Shown here: piece after piece, positions 5,014-5,638 of the stretch | Layout of the letters: each line of letters starts with the position of its first letter | Numbering within the stretch: the stretch's first letter is position 1 | NCBI GenBank assembly: GCA_030612585.1 | Contig: JAUWNP010000262.1 | Coordinates: 1 to 5,638, forward strand | Direction of reading: 5' to 3' | Length of the DNA: 5,638 nt | From: Anaerolineae bacterium | GTDB lineage: Bacteria > Chloroflexota > Anaerolineae > B4-G1 | Notes under the pieces: generated by a model | Seen by the model: only the letters and a program-made list of their open reading frames with translations | What the model was told of the DNA's origin: nothing | Database searches by the model: none | Translations under genes and position numbers: made by a program

Positions 5014-5638
5014 GGCAGGTTTTCTTCCAGAAAGCGATCTACCCGATCTAGCAAAGAGCCTGGCTCAGGCCGTTCGTTCAGGAACTGTATCTTTTGCATA
5101 AGATGAGTCAGTTCCTCAAGTAGCACTTTTTCTTCGGAGTCTAGCCCAGGCAAACGAAGCCTTAGTTGATGGTAACGCTCGATTTTCTTTTGAATCTGGG
5201 GGGAATACGTTGACACAAGATCAAATGCAGGGCTTGTGAGAACACGGTCTGCATCGTATGTAAAAATGTCCTTAACCTGCTGTGCTGTAAACGCTCCATC
5301 GCCGTCTTTTGTAAAGCGCAACGTCAAAGCATCTTCCCCTGCACCAATGGCAACAAATGGACTATGTGTAGCCACGATAAACTGCAAGCGAGGAAAAACC
5401 TTGCGCAACCAATCGGCAATGAACCGTTGCCACGTAGGGTGTAGGTGGATATCCAGTTCATCAATAAGGACAACGCCTGATGCCTGCGTAGGATCATCCA
5501 TATTAGGAAATGTCAGTAGTAAACGCCAGATCAAATCACCGACCAGGGCTATGATACTGCGATAGCCGTCTGATAGGTTAATGGTAGGCACTACCTGGCC
5601 GTCTATTAGAAAATTGATGAGACCAGTCTTGGTGACTT
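5010..5638 (-). CDS. ptuA: AAA/ABC-type ATPase, PtuA-like (C-terminal part, cut by right edge)
   Basis: This is the predicted sensor ATPase of a Septu-like pair, controlling the HNH nuclease encoded next to it. The frame is open from the right edge and gives 208 residues. Numbered from the edge, LSDGYRS (about 21-27) stands for the ABC signature. GVVLIDELDIHLHP (about 54-67) is Walker B with the catalytic glutamate, followed by the H-loop ATHSPF (about 89-94). This is the second half of an AAA_15/AAA_21 SMC-like fold. The Walker A half is off the window. The last 110 residues are charged and helical (RLPGLDSEEKVLLEELTHLM), possibly a coiled-coil for dimerisation or nuclease binding, with no TOPRIM domain, so it is not an OLD protein. 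A GTG at 5591 falls inside the conserved core and is not the true start. The stop overlaps the HNH start by 4 bp. GC is low, matching its partner. Alternative: a retron-type or other nuclease-linked AAA ATPase. Confidence 0.87.
   Translation of the reverse strand, partial: VTKTGLINFLIDGQVVPTINLSDGYRSIIALVGDLIWRLLLTFPNMDDPTQASGVVLIDELDIHLHPTWQRFIADWLRKVFPRLQFIVATHSPFVAIGAGEDALTLRFTKDGDGAFTAQQVKDIFTYDADRVLTSPAFDLVSTYSPQIQKKIERYHQLRLRLPGLDSEEKVLLEELTHLMQKIQFLNERPEPGSLLDRVDRFLEENLP

Noticed and set aside
5010..5591. GTG at 5591 as the start of a short ATPase gene
   Set aside because: The frame continues upstream to the window edge and the ABC signature region begins right after this GTG, so a start here would remove the Walker A half of the enzyme.
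1..5638. BREX, DISARM or type I R-M locus
   Set aside because: There is no PglZ, BrxC-like ATPase, phospholipase D, HsdS or HsdR signature. The beta-class Mod with a DEAH Res fits a type III-like unit.

Overview
The window holds part of one tightly packed, leftward (minus-strand) defence operon. Read in the direction of transcription, right to left, the order is: (1) the C-terminal part of an SMC/ABC-type AAA ATPase resembling Septu PtuA, cut by the right edge; (2) an HNH nuclease of the PtuB/TIGR02646 type; (3) a beta-class DNA methyltransferase of the type III Mod kind; (4) a class II Fic protein with an N-terminal autoinhibitory motif and a C-terminal winged-helix-like segment; (5) the N-terminal 392 codons of a type III Res-like DEAD/DEAH helicase-nuclease subunit, cut by the left edge. 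The first four junctions are a 4-bp ATGA overlap, a 7-bp overlap, a 6-bp gap with the Shine-Dalgarno sequence on the preceding stop codon, and a 72-bp gap. All five genes are therefore probably co-transcribed from a promoter beyond the right edge. No gene is supported on the plus strand; the long plus-strand open frames mirror the GC-rich minus-strand genes.

How the parts may work together: Mod would methylate a recognition site in the host genome, and Mod plus Res would cut DNA that lacks the mark. The ATPase/HNH pair is a second, separate anti-phage module of the Septu type. The Fic protein could act as an AMP-transferring regulator or toxin tied to the restriction unit. That joint role is inferred from gene order only.

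Composition is uneven. The fic gene, the ends of mod and much of res are GC-rich (60-75% in 60-base lines counted by hand). The ATPase and HNH genes and the centre of mod are much lower (about 37-47%). The low-GC block in mod runs almost exactly from just after the catalytic DPPF motif to just before the motif X/I region, which is where beta-class enzymes carry the target recognition domain. It looks like a swapped specificity domain. The res gene carries two in-frame copies of a C-run/G-run palindrome encoding LGGxxGG-type peptides, both in loops between helicase motifs.

Organism: a GC-rich bacterium. Intragenic palindromes of this kind and this style of Mod/Res suggest Chloroflexota (Anaerolineae-like) or another environmental lineage, but this is a weak inference. 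There is no tRNA, rRNA, CRISPR array, transposase or integrase in the window.
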